24,279 nt of DNA. It comes from a virus. A program made the position numbers and the translations under genes. The DNA is taken from the IMG/VR virus record IMGVR_UViG_3300018028_000004, positions 1 to 24,279 of that record, one strand, 5' to 3'. Numbering within the stretch: position 1 is the stretch's first letter; every line of letters begins with the position of its first letter. Below, piece by piece: positions 11,486 through 18,587 of this stretch. The notes beneath the pieces were generated by a model. The model was not told the origin of the DNA. It saw only the letters and a list, made by a program, of their open reading frames with translations, and did not search any database.

Positions 11486-11575
11486 GTGGGATGCCATCGA
11501 ATAAGTTCGCGCGCGGACAAATAAGGTGGTCACATCCGCTTTTGCGATGTGTGGCGACATCCCACTTTTTCTTTT
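11486..11575 (+). terminator. terminator/attenuator-like branched hairpin
   Basis: GTGGGATG (11486-11493) is perfectly complementary to CATCCCAC (11558-11565), immediately followed by TTTTTCTTTT (11566-11575). The closed region contains two smaller hairpins, GTTC/GGAC around a GCGCGC loop (about 11506-11519) and CACATC/GATGTG around TTTT (about 11531-11552). The U tract is directly followed by an ideal AAGGAGG ribosome site (11577-11583). The position, between one gene's stop and the next gene's ribosome site, suits either a terminator for the upstream operon or an attenuator for the acidic protein. Confidence 0.55.
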
Positions 11576-11588
11576 AAGGAGGAATGAT

Positions 11589-11732
11589 ATGAGAGTAGAA
11601 TCACAATCAGTTCCAGACAAAAATGATGATAAAGATGATGAAATTGAGTTCGAGGATAGTGAAGATGACGAAACCGAACATACCGAAGATGAAGAGGCTG
11701 ATGACGAAATCGATCCGAAATCAGATAAATGA
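11589..11732 (+). CDS. 47-aa highly acidic protein
   Basis: 47 residues; after MRVESQSVPDK nearly every residue is Asp or Glu (DDKDDEIEFEDSEDDETEHT and on to the C-terminus), giving a strongly negative charge and likely disorder. The start is fixed by a perfect AAGGAGG (11577-11583) five to six bases upstream; longer frames lack a ribosome site. Such polyacidic small proteins can mimic DNA or bind basic proteins (for example restriction, nucleoid or repair proteins), but no specific family is recognised. It is set apart from neighbours by structured non-coding DNA on both sides, suggesting separate regulation. Confidence 0.7.
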   Translation: MRVESQSVPDKNDDKDDEIEFEDSEDDETEHTEDEEADDEIDPKSDK

Positions 11733-11762
11733 GATTCATCAGATTGATTGGACAAATACCTA

Positions 11763-11790
11763 ATCATCTATGCTCACGTGGATAGATGAT
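11763..11790. repeat. 9-bp perfect hairpin
   Basis: ATCATCTAT (11763-11771) and ATAGATGAT (11782-11790) flank a ten-base loop containing CACGTG. It is not followed by a U tract, so it is not an intrinsic terminator on the plus strand. It could be an operator or an RNA element after the acidic-protein gene. Confidence 0.4.
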
Positions 11791-11836
11791 ACATTAACAG
11801 GCCATAGATGGGGCAGGTTCAATTAGTTTGGTGATA

Positions 11837-11886
11837 GGACACGCACTCAACTTAGCTCTACGAGCTGTATAACAGAGCGCGTGTCC
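11837..11886 (+). ncRNA. candidate two-stem RNA element
   Basis: GGACACGC (11837-11844) pairs perfectly with GCGTGTCC (11879-11886). Inside, AGCTC (11854-11858) and GAGCT (11862-11866) form a five-pair stem with a TAC loop, separated by nine- and twelve-base single strands. A short pyrimidine run (CTTTCCCTTC) follows. The symmetric layout suggests a functional RNA or a weak terminator. No family recognised. Confidence 0.4.
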
Positions 11887-11907
11887 GCTTTCCCTTCGAT
11901 AAATTAT

Positions 11908-12072
11908 ATGATAAATTATCAATTAATGGACGAGATTTTAAAACAGCTAGAAGATATCAAGTGTCAAGTGAACAATGCAGAAGATGCGTATGGTGGAATT
12001 GTGAAAGATGAATGTTGGGTACAATTATTCGCTAAACTTCAAAAACTAATCAAATTGGATAGTGGGAGATGA
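11908..12072 (+). CDS. 54-aa helical hypothetical protein
   Basis: An open frame whose plausible starts are ATG at 11908 (MINYQLMDEILKQ) or at 11926 (MDEILKQLEDIKCQ). A GTG further upstream lies inside the 11879-11886 stem and is unlikely. Neither ATG has a clear ribosome site. The product is a charged amphipathic helical protein (LEDIKCQVNNAEDAY ... LFAKLQKLIKLDSGR). It ends one base before the next start. Function unknown. Confidence 0.5.
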   Translation: MINYQLMDEILKQLEDIKCQVNNAEDAYGGIVKDECWVQLFAKLQKLIKLDSGR

Positions 12073-12073
12073 G

Positions 12074-12385
12074 ATGGTCGAATTCTTTCGTAAGTATTTT
12101 GAAACTAAAGAACTAGAAAAAGAAGCACTTGAACATCTTCGGCCGGAGAAGAACGATGAAGATGTTCGGGTTGAAGGAAAAATCATCAAAGTGTCCGAAA
12201 AAGGATACGCATTTATTATATCAAAAGATATTCCATTCACTCGAATTTTTATGCATTGGACGGCTTTAATGAATGATACAATTCACTTTACTGAATTACG
12301 TAAAGGAATGATAGTCGAATTTACACCTCAGGAAACAGAAAAACAGGGATTTCGAGCGATTCGCGCTAAGGTGTTGGATAGATAA
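12074..12385 (+). CDS. cold-shock-domain protein, 103 aa
   Basis: 103 residues. A charged helical N-terminus (1-30) is followed by a cold-shock/OB domain: VEGKIIKVSEKGYAFI (33-48, RNP1-like KGYAFI), IFMHWTAL (58-65, RNP2-like), then LRKGMIVEFTPQE and a final FRAIRAKV strand. Cold-shock domains bind single-stranded nucleic acid. The start ATG is chosen because GGGAG lies five bases upstream; a GTG twelve bases earlier would overlap the previous gene. The stop overlaps the DNA polymerase start (TAATG), suggesting co-expression with it. A second such protein is encoded at 17401-17652. Confidence 0.75.
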   Translation: MVEFFRKYFETKELEKEALEHLRPEKNDEDVRVEGKIIKVSEKGYAFIISKDIPFTRIFMHWTALMNDTIHFTELRKGMIVEFTPQETEKQGFRAIRAKVLDR

Positions 12386-14091
12386 TGGGACCAGAGCATA
12401 TATATGTATGTGGCTGCGGCTCTGTAGGCGCTCAACTCATGATTATCGGTGAAGCCCCTTCATTCGCAGAAACAGCTGCGGGTAAACCATTCGTTGGACC
12501 TAGTGGCCGAGAGTTAGATCGTCTTCTCCGAGAAAGCGGAATCAATCGTGGTGATTGCTGGATAACCAATGTATTCAAATACGAAATTCCACAAAATCCA
12601 AAGGGTAAATTCATTCCCGCGTGGAAGCGCGCGGCTTCGATTGGAATCAATGTTGATGAGCAATTATCGGAGTTACAAGCCGAAATCAACGCGATTAAAC
12701 CGAATTGCATACTCGCGTTAGGTAAGACTGCATTATGGGCGCTAAGTGGTCGAATTGAAATTGGTCATTATCGCGGCAGCATAATGAGCGGTATGGGCCG
12801 AAAGTTCGTCGCGACGTATCATCCCGCGCACTTATTACATCAGGCGACAGGTGGAGAGTTTAAAGGTTACTATAATCGAATTGTGATGATACTCGATTTC
12901 AAACGCGCGCTTCATCAATCATCATTCCCAGAAATCAATCTCCCTCACAGAACATTGTCAGTCGCGCAATCCAGTTATCATCTCAAACAGTTCTTAGATA
13001 AATATAAAGGTCACAAGCACCCATCAATCGATATTGAATCACTCAATTGTATTCCTGCCTGCATAGGTATCGCTTTCACACCACATGAAGGAATGACCAT
13101 CCCGCTATGGAATGTGAATGGCATATCATCAATACCTGATTCCGATTTAATTGTGTGTTGGCAAATACTGGCTGAATTCTTATCAAATCATGATGTGGTC
13201 GGGCAGAATTTCAATTACGATCGAGACAAATTGAAACGATTAGGATTCATCGTGCGCGCGATTCATTCAGACACGATGTTAAAAGCCTTCACAATCAATC
13301 CCGAACTCCCCAAAAACCTCGGATTCAATACATCGATTTATACAGAGGAACCATTTTACAAAGATGAGACGATGTATGGCGAGTATGATAAAAAGAAGGA
13401 TAAATGGAATGTTGATTTGAATGAATTGTTCATTGGGTGCGCGCGAGACGCGGCGGTGACTAAGGAAATCGATATCAAAATGGAGAAAGAGTTAGAAGAA
13501 ATTGGTCAGCGTGAATTTTATTATAACTTTGTGATGAAACTTCCCGATTTTTATCAAGAGATGGAACATGTTGGATTCGGTATCGATGAGGATCGAAGGA
13601 AAGAATTGTTAGAGAAATATATCAAACGAGATGAGCAGATTCGATACGAATTATTCAAATTAACAAGTGAATACGTAAACTGCGCGTCACCTAAACAAGT
13701 GAAGGAATTGTTATTCGACAAATTAAAGATGCCTCCCCGTGATGGAACTGGGGAGGAAGAATTAGTATCACTATTAAATCTTCAGTCATTTAAAAATGAG
13801 GAACATATAAAAATAATAGAATTAATACTAGAAAATCGTCAAGTCAGGAAAACTATCGGCACATATGTATTGGCATTACCAGATTTTGACGGCAGATTAC
13901 GAACAAGTTATTTTCCTTGTTTGGACACTGGCCGTAGTTCGACTTCATTACAAGATCCCCCTATCAGACCTTATGTGGAAGTTATAGATGAAAATGGTAA
14001 GAAAAAGAAGCGGTCATTAGGTATGGCATTTCAAACAATTACAAAACACAGTGAAGTGGGACATGATATAAGAAGTATGTTAATACCATGA
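12385..14091 (+). CDS. UDG-exonuclease-polymerase A, N-terminal part
   Basis: 568 residues forming the front of a split family A DNA polymerase. Residues 15-175 are a family-4 uracil-DNA glycosylase-like domain: GEAPSFAETAAGKPFVG (22-38), ITNVFK (60-65), LGKTALWAL (112-120) and HPAHLL (146-151). Only a CGC pair (C9, C11) remains of the usual iron-sulfur ligands. Residues about 210-370 are a 3'-5' exonuclease: Exo I DIES (D216, E218), Exo II NFNYD (N275, D279) and Exo III GCARD (D355), where the usual Tyr is Gly. Residues 380-568 are the polymerase thumb and start of the palm, with TGRSS (515-519) and RSMLIP at the end. It stops exactly where motif A should follow; motifs A to C are in the gene at 14195. 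It probably makes up the replicative polymerase together with that product. Confidence 0.9.
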   Translation: MGPEHIYVCGCGSVGAQLMIIGEAPSFAETAAGKPFVGPSGRELDRLLRESGINRGDCWITNVFKYEIPQNPKGKFIPAWKRAASIGINVDEQLSELQAEINAIKPNCILALGKTALWALSGRIEIGHYRGSIMSGMGRKFVATYHPAHLLHQATGGEFKGYYNRIVMILDFKRALHQSSFPEINLPHRTLSVAQSSYHLKQFLDKYKGHKHPSIDIESLNCIPACIGIAFTPHEGMTIPLWNVNGISSIPDSDLIVCWQILAEFLSNHDVVGQNFNYDRDKLKRLGFIVRAIHSDTMLKAFTINPELPKNLGFNTSIYTEEPFYKDETMYGEYDKKKDKWNVDLNELFIGCARDAAVTKEIDIKMEKELEEIGQREFYYNFVMKLPDFYQEMEHVGFGIDEDRRKELLEKYIKRDEQIRYELFKLTSEYVNCASPKQVKELLFDKLKMPPRDGTGEEELVSLLNLQSFKNEEHIKIIELILENRQVRKTIGTYVLALPDFDGRLRTSYFPCLDTGRSSTSLQDPPIRPYVEVIDENGKKKKRSLGMAFQTITKHSEVGHDIRSMLIP

Positions 14092-14204
14092 AACCATCTA
14101 AATGCCCGAAATGTGGATCAGATAAAATTGGTATCCATAATTATTTTTCCAAATTAGTTATGCCTACTTGGATATGTTTAGTATGTAAACATCAATGGGT
14201 TTAA
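14088..14204 (+). CDS. 38-aa zinc ribbon between polymerase halves
   Basis: 38 residues with CPKCG (C6/C9) and CLVC (C30/C33) followed by KHQWV, a minimal zinc ribbon. It starts in an ATGA overlap with the stop of the N-terminal polymerase gene and its last ten bases contain the ATG of the C-terminal polymerase gene, so all three are tightly coupled. It resembles the 43-aa protein at 7101-7232 in length, Cys spacing and C-terminal pattern. It may be an inserted gene that split the polymerase, or an adaptor between the halves. Confidence 0.7.
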   Translation: MKPSKCPKCGSDKIGIHNYFSKLVMPTWICLVCKHQWV

Positions 14205-15034
14205 TATTCGTAAATTGTGACTCACAACAAGCCGAGGCAAGAGTAGTTTTTAAATTAGCAAATGATGAAAATGCATTAATTGATATCGATACTCACGACT
14301 ATCATAGCTTGACCGCAAGTTGGTTCATGGGAGGAACCGAAGCATCATATAGTAAAAAAGTGTTAGGATATGAACATCCTATACGTTTTCTGGGCAAAAC
14401 ATTAAGACATGCAGCGCATCTTGGTGCGAGTCATAGACGAGCTAAAGTCGAAATTAATACCCAAGCGCGCAAATACAAAATACCGATCAAAGTTGACGAA
14501 TCCCTATGTGATAAAGCATTGAAAATATTCCACACGAAACAACCTAAAATTCAACAAATCTTCCATACATCAGTCATTGAGTGTTTGAAGAAAAATAGAG
14601 TGCTCATCGCACCGATTCCTTATGGCATAAATAGTCGTTATGGTGGGAGGAGGACATTTTATGAGCGATACGATGATGAATTATTCAGACAGGCATTCAG
14701 TTATTTACCGCAGCGCGCGGTTTCGGACAACACGAAAGCCGCTGGAATGCGCATCAAATCACAGTTTCCATCCTGCAAAATTGTTCTTGAATCTCACGAT
14801 GCTTTGCTATTTATGGTGAGCGAAAGCGAACTAGATGATTTTGTACCTATTGTAAAAAATGAATTCGAGCGACCAATAAATTTTGAAACATGTTCGATTT
14901 CGCGAAGCGAATTGATTATCCCCTGCGAGATAGAAGTGGGAACGAATTATTTAGAATTAAAGAAATTAAAATTTCATGATGAGCCATTACTAAAAGTAGT
15001 AAATGAATCACCTAGATCATTTTTGGTCGATTGA
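14195..15034 (+). CDS. DNA polymerase A, C-terminal part (motifs A-C)
   Basis: 279 residues starting at palm motif A: VNCDSQQAEARVV with D9, E14 and R16. Motif B is RFLGKTLRHAAHLGAS (64-79), with R64 and K68 conserved. The positions of Taq Phe667 and Tyr671 (E. coli Phe762 and Tyr766) are His72 and Leu76. LPQRAVSDNTKAAG (171-184) precedes motif C, ESHDALLF (H201, D202), where the usual Glu after Asp is Ala. Both metal-binding Asp residues (D9, D202) are kept, so catalysis is plausible when joined non-covalently to the upstream product. Its start codon lies inside the 38-aa zinc-ribbon gene, so translation is probably coupled. Confidence 0.9.
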   Translation: MGLIFVNCDSQQAEARVVFKLANDENALIDIDTHDYHSLTASWFMGGTEASYSKKVLGYEHPIRFLGKTLRHAAHLGASHRRAKVEINTQARKYKIPIKVDESLCDKALKIFHTKQPKIQQIFHTSVIECLKKNRVLIAPIPYGINSRYGGRRTFYERYDDELFRQAFSYLPQRAVSDNTKAAGMRIKSQFPSCKIVLESHDALLFMVSESELDDFVPIVKNEFERPINFETCSISRSELIIPCEIEVGTNYLELKKLKFHDEPLLKVVNESPRSFLVD

Positions 15035-15045
15035 AATGAAAGAAA

Positions 15046-16338
15046 ATGAATTGGATAAACGATCTTATTGAGCAGCATAATGAGCTTGAGTCGCCAGTTT
15101 CGTTTTACATGTGGGCAGGGTTAGCCACAATATCAGCCATAGTCAAAGACAATGTTTGTATAAATCGATACATTCACAAACTCTACCCAAACATCTACGT
15201 GATGTTACACGCAGATTCAGGTCTGAAGAAGGGGCCAAGTATTTCTGCCGCTAAACAGATGGTATCAGCGATTAACAATACACGAATCATCTCGGGTCGG
15301 AGTTCAATCCAAGCGATATTAAAAGAAATGGGCACTGCGCAAACCGTTCCGGGTGGTAAGATCGTCGGGAACGATTCAACAGCGTTTATTTGTTCGTCCG
15401 AACTATCATCATCAATAGTCGAAGATCCTGTCGCAACGAAGATTCTGACTGATTTATACGATAGGCAGTATAATATCGGTCAATGGCGCTCGCTCCTAAA
15501 AATGGAGACATTCACTCTCAAAAATCCAACTATTACGATGTTAACCGCGACGAATGATGCGATGTCTGAAGATTTCTTTAATCGTTCGGTCATTCAGGGA
15601 GGTTATATCGCGCGCACTTTCATTATTCACGAGGCAAAGCGCAATCGTCTTAACTCACTCCTCGTGCCATTAAGAAATCCACCAAATTATAAGAAATCAT
15701 CTGAATATCTCATTGAATTAGCGAAGCTAAAAGGAGAATTTAAGCCATTAGGCAGTAGAGAACGAACAAATGATTTTAAGCAACCGAGAACTAATTCGGC
15801 CACAAACGAAATAGAATATTATACCGAAACGGGCGCGATTTATCAAGATTGGTATGAAAAGTTCTATCGAGAAATTGATGAATTCGGAATCAAAGATAAC
15901 ACTGGAACACTCAATCGATTCGGTGACTCCGTCCTTAAGGTAGCGATGCTATTATCATTATCAAGAGAACCGAAACTAGAAATCGATCCTGAGAGTATGA
16001 GCGAGGCGATTGATGTATGTCAAAAACTGGTCGGCAGCACGCGCAAAACGACTCAGGCCATGTCAGGATTAAGTAATACAGCAGCTCTCAAGTCGAAAAT
16101 AATAGCAGAGCTATTTAGCAGAGATAATCATCAAATAACACGTACTATGTTGACTAAGAAACTTTGGTTAGATTATGGTTCTCCAGACGAGTTAGATGAT
16201 TTGATGCAATCCTTCGACAGTTCAGGTATGATTATTACAAGATCAATTGGAAATAATATTGTTTATGAGATGCCCGGAAATCAGGTAGAGGAGTTAAGAC
16301 GATTTTATTCAGGAAAATTTAGGAAGAATAAGGAGTGA
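15046..16338 (+). CDS. DUF3987-like replication ATPase
   Basis: 430 residues. The N-terminus (WINDLIEQHNELESPVSFYM, then WAGLATISAIVKD) and P-loop-like HADSGLKKGPS (55-65), followed by FICSSEL (E119) and TMLTATN, resemble phage DUF3987/helicase-like ATPases that accompany primases. The Walker A is unusual (SGLKKGPS rather than GxGKS/T). The C-terminal part has a winged-helix-like segment (LFSRDNHQITRTMLTKKLWL). Its position directly after the polymerase suggests the replicative helicase or helicase-loader role. Confidence in the family is moderate. Confidence 0.6.
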   Translation: MNWINDLIEQHNELESPVSFYMWAGLATISAIVKDNVCINRYIHKLYPNIYVMLHADSGLKKGPSISAAKQMVSAINNTRIISGRSSIQAILKEMGTAQTVPGGKIVGNDSTAFICSSELSSSIVEDPVATKILTDLYDRQYNIGQWRSLLKMETFTLKNPTITMLTATNDAMSEDFFNRSVIQGGYIARTFIIHEAKRNRLNSLLVPLRNPPNYKKSSEYLIELAKLKGEFKPLGSRERTNDFKQPRTNSATNEIEYYTETGAIYQDWYEKFYREIDEFGIKDNTGTLNRFGDSVLKVAMLLSLSREPKLEIDPESMSEAIDVCQKLVGSTRKTTQAMSGLSNTAALKSKIIAELFSRDNHQITRTMLTKKLWLDYGSPDELDDLMQSFDSSGMIITRSIGNNIVYEMPGNQVEELRRFYSGKFRKNKE

Positions 16339-16342
16339 GACG

Positions 16343-17194
16343 ATGATTAATGTGATTTACCACAAGAATTGTTTCGATGGAATGGCTTCAGCTTATGTAT
16401 GTTCACTTAAATTTGGAACAGACCCAAAAAAAGTGAAATACATTCCAGCAGGTTACGATGATGAAAAATTGCAACATAATTTGATGCAAGACTGTTACGA
16501 GAATGCAAATATCAATGATGAATATGTAATTGTGGATTTCAGTTTCTCGCACGAGTTGATGAAACTACTAGCCGATAAAGCGCCGATCATTGTGCTCGAT
16601 CATCATAAAACAGCGCAAGCCAATTGTGAGGGATTAGATTTTTGTAAATTCGATATGAATGAATCCGGCGCAACTATGGTCTGGAAACATTTCTTTCCTA
16701 ATCAACCGATTCCAAATCTGATTCGATACATTAAGGATCGAGATTTGTGGTTATTCCAAGAGCGCGCGTCTCAAGAGGTGAATGCGTTCATTCAATCATT
16801 TCCTATGACTATTATAGATTACGCAAGGTTACATGGAACATTAGATAATGATTTAGAAGGGGTGATCAAAAGTGGAGAATCAATCGAACGATACAAAAAT
16901 ACAATGATTCAAACTGGAGCTAAATTCGCATGGTTTGGTAAAATTGCTGGATATGAAGTGCCGATTGCAAATGCGACAATGTTATTTAGTGAAATTGGAA
17001 ATGAATTATGTAAACAATTGTCAAATTATCCATTTTCCGCATACTTCACCATTAAACCAAATGGTAAAGTGCAATGGGGTTTACGTTCAATTGGTGAATT
17101 TGATGTGTCAGAAATAGCGAAGAAGTATAATGGAGGTGGTCATAAAAACGCGGCTGGATTTGTTCGTGATGATTATAATTTTCGAGATTTTTGA
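16343..17194 (+). CDS. DHH-family phosphoesterase
   Basis: 283 residues with the full DHH/DHHA1 motif set: YHKNCFDGMASAY (6-18, D12), IVDFSF (D65), LDHHKT (D86, H87, H88), a late palm D in IKDRDLWLF, and the C-terminal GGGHKNAAGF substrate-binding motif. DHH proteins hydrolyse phosphoanhydride or phosphodiester bonds: polyphosphate, pyrophosphate, cyclic dinucleotides, nanoRNA or 5'-end DNA (RecJ). At 283 residues it is nearer to the nanoRNase/exopolyphosphatase-like group than to RecJ. It could recycle oligonucleotides in replication or degrade a signalling nucleotide. AAGGAG lies eight bases before the ATG. Confidence 0.88.
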   Translation: MINVIYHKNCFDGMASAYVCSLKFGTDPKKVKYIPAGYDDEKLQHNLMQDCYENANINDEYVIVDFSFSHELMKLLADKAPIIVLDHHKTAQANCEGLDFCKFDMNESGATMVWKHFFPNQPIPNLIRYIKDRDLWLFQERASQEVNAFIQSFPMTIIDYARLHGTLDNDLEGVIKSGESIERYKNTMIQTGAKFAWFGKIAGYEVPIANATMLFSEIGNELCKQLSNYPFSAYFTIKPNGKVQWGLRSIGEFDVSEIAKKYNGGGHKNAAGFVRDDYNFRDF

Positions 17195-17206
17195 TGGAGA
17201 ATTGTG

Positions 17207-17404
17207 ATGGACGAAAACATTGTCAATCAACCTCTCATTGAAATAACAGTCTTTCAATGTCCTTTATGCCTCAAGATAGTTAGAAATAGGTGGACCAAAA
17301 TTCCATATTTATGTCCAGTTTGTGGCGAAGCTCAATTAGTTATTCAATGTATGGAATATGAAGAGGTAGACCACGCGCACTTTATTAAACCGGAGGCTCT
17401 ATGA
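17207..17404 (+). CDS. 65-aa zinc-ribbon protein
   Basis: 65 residues; the ATG is chosen over the adjacent GTG because of GGAGA seven to eight bases upstream. Two Cys pairs form a ribbon: CPLC (about residues 18-21) and CPVCG (about 36-40) with a strand between (LKIVRNRWTKIPYL). An acidic C-terminal tail (MEYEEVDHAHF) follows. Last four bases overlap the next gene start. Another member of this phage's large set of small zinc-binding proteins; partner unknown. Confidence 0.65.
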   Translation: MDENIVNQPLIEITVFQCPLCLKIVRNRWTKIPYLCPVCGEAQLVIQCMEYEEVDHAHFIKPEAL

Positions 17405-17652
17405 AGGGCAAACTTCGAGGCATCGTTAAGAATAAAAACTTTGGATTCATCAAGAATCAGCAAGAAATAGAGTATTTTTTTCACAAATCTGATTTCAATG
17501 GCTTTTGGGAGGATTTAGAAGTAGATTATAGTAAAGGACATAAAATTGAATTAGAATTTGAGCCGTTCAATACGCCAAAAGGGAAGAGAGCAGCGAATGT
17601 GAGGCGGGTTGACGGTGGAAGGATAATGGAAATAAGTGATGAGTCGAATTAA
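17401..17652 (+). CDS. cold-shock-domain protein, 83 aa
   Basis: 83 residues: MKGKLRGIVKNKNFGFIKNQ with RNP1-like NFGFI (13-17), YFFHKSDF (25-32, RNP2-like), KGHKIELEFEP and GKRAANVRRV, followed by a short acidic tail. This is a compact bacterial cold-shock-like OB fold for single-stranded nucleic acid. GGAGG five bases before the ATG is a strong ribosome site within the preceding gene. It is more canonical than the 103-aa cold-shock protein at 12074-12385. Confidence 0.82.
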   Translation: MKGKLRGIVKNKNFGFIKNQQEIEYFFHKSDFNGFWEDLEVDYSKGHKIELEFEPFNTPKGKRAANVRRVDGGRIMEISDESN

Positions 17653-17815
17653 AAATGAATTGGTGTTGAGTTTGATGAGAGAAAAGATTAAAAAGGAAAT
17701 AATTGAATATGATTATGATCGTAACATAGGAATTATTGATGATGTAATATTATTGAATTCATTAATGGACCGAATAATGATTCATATTGAAAGCGCAGCT
17801 AAACAGATTGATTGA
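17639..17815 (+). CDS. 58-aa helical hypothetical protein
   Basis: 58 residues (MSRIKNELVLSLMREKIKKE..., ending IESAAKQID), two amphipathic helices rich in Ile/Leu/Met. It starts inside the end of the cold-shock gene (14-base overlap). It is the last plus-strand gene; the next gene converges with one base between stop codons. Function unknown. Confidence 0.6.
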   Translation: MSRIKNELVLSLMREKIKKEIIEYDYDRNIGIIDDVILLNSLMDRIMIHIESAAKQID

Positions 17816-17816
17816 A

Positions 17817-18587
17817 TTATTTTGAGAACATTCGTTTGAGCCGTTCCTCCTGCATCATTTGTTCAAACAGACGTTCTGTTGAAGGATTAATTTTAATTGA
17901 TGATGATTGATTCCCAACGATTGGTGGTGATCCTTGAATATACGGAACATCTGATGATGATAATTGTTCCGGTGCAGCGAAATTCTTTAAGAATGGTGGA
18001 GTCGTGTATCGTTGTAATCCTTCTGGCGTTGCAGCATTTTTCAAATTGAGGAAACTACGCGCGCCCAATCGCGCACTTTCTATTGGCGCTTTAATTGCAT
18101 TCACTACACCCGGTGTTAATCCTGCAATAGCCGTGTCTACACCAATATTCGCAGCTTTTTGCATTGGTGTTGTATCCTCCAATCCAAGAAGTTGAGTAGA
18201 AATATCTCGTAATCCCCGTCCAGCACCAGCACCTAACGCACCCCCAATTACTGTACCCCCGCCAAATGTCTCGGGTGTAGCTAAAAGACCACCACCAATT
18301 GCACCAAGTCCCGGTAATGTATCGAGTCCAGTTTTGACACCCTGTTTAATATAAGGATGTTGACCCCAGAAACTCGATTTGTCTTGCGCGCGCTGTTGTG
18401 CCGCTGCGGCCTGCGCGTCACCTGCCATAGGATTTTCGACTTTATCCAATAAATCGGGTCGTAATTGTAATACTTGATGAACAATCTCATCATCCGAAAA
18501 TTGTTTTAAATCGGGTAATTCGGCTCTCAATTTCGAGGCGAAATCCTTCTTTGATAGTATTTTTGGTTTGGGCAATTCGTCAGGCAT
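17817..18587 (-). CDS. 256-aa Gly-rich virion-type protein
   Basis: 256 residues (M starts at 18587; a GTG one codon earlier is less likely because the ATG forms a TGATG overlap with the upstream stop). A charged helical N-terminus is followed by a Gly/Ala-rich hydrophobic stretch, LPGLGAIGGGLLATPETFGG and GALGAGAGRGL (about residues 90-125), with a further hydrophobic helix near 150-165. Such glycine-rich amphipathic or membrane-active segments are typical of phage internal or DNA-ejection proteins. No family is recognised; the inference is from composition and the neighbours. Confidence 0.6.
   Translation of the reverse strand: MPDELPKPKILSKKDFASKLRAELPDLKQFSDDEIVHQVLQLRPDLLDKVENPMAGDAQAAAAQQRAQDKSSFWGQHPYIKQGVKTGLDTLPGLGAIGGGLLATPETFGGGTVIGGALGAGAGRGLRDISTQLLGLEDTTPMQKAANIGVDTAIAGLTPGVVNAIKAPIESARLGARSFLNLKNAATPEGLQRYTTPPFLKNFAAPEQLSSSDVPYIQGSPPIVGNQSSSIKINPSTERLFEQMMQEERLKRMFSK

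Larger units (their letters stand above)
11333..11588. other. structured intergenic region
   Basis: About 255 bases with no gene I can support; a 17-codon frame at 11348-11401 has no ribosome site. It holds two strong stems described separately (11381-11429 and 11486-11575). CTGGT near 11342 and ACCAG near 11467-11472 could close a larger domain around the first. It probably encodes a structured leader for the acidic-protein gene at 11589. Confidence 0.45.

Noticed and set aside
11698-11709. CTGATGA directly followed by CGAAAT in the acidic-protein gene
   Set aside because: There is no stem II between the core elements; it arises from the repeated Asp/Glu codons.
11770-11826. 18-codon ORF starting MLTWIDDTLTG
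   Set aside because: No ribosome site and it starts inside a perfect hairpin; too short to support.
14092-14194. Group I intron or intein as the cause of the polymerase split
   Set aside because: The insert is only about 100 bases and encodes a separate zinc ribbon with its own start; far too short for either element.
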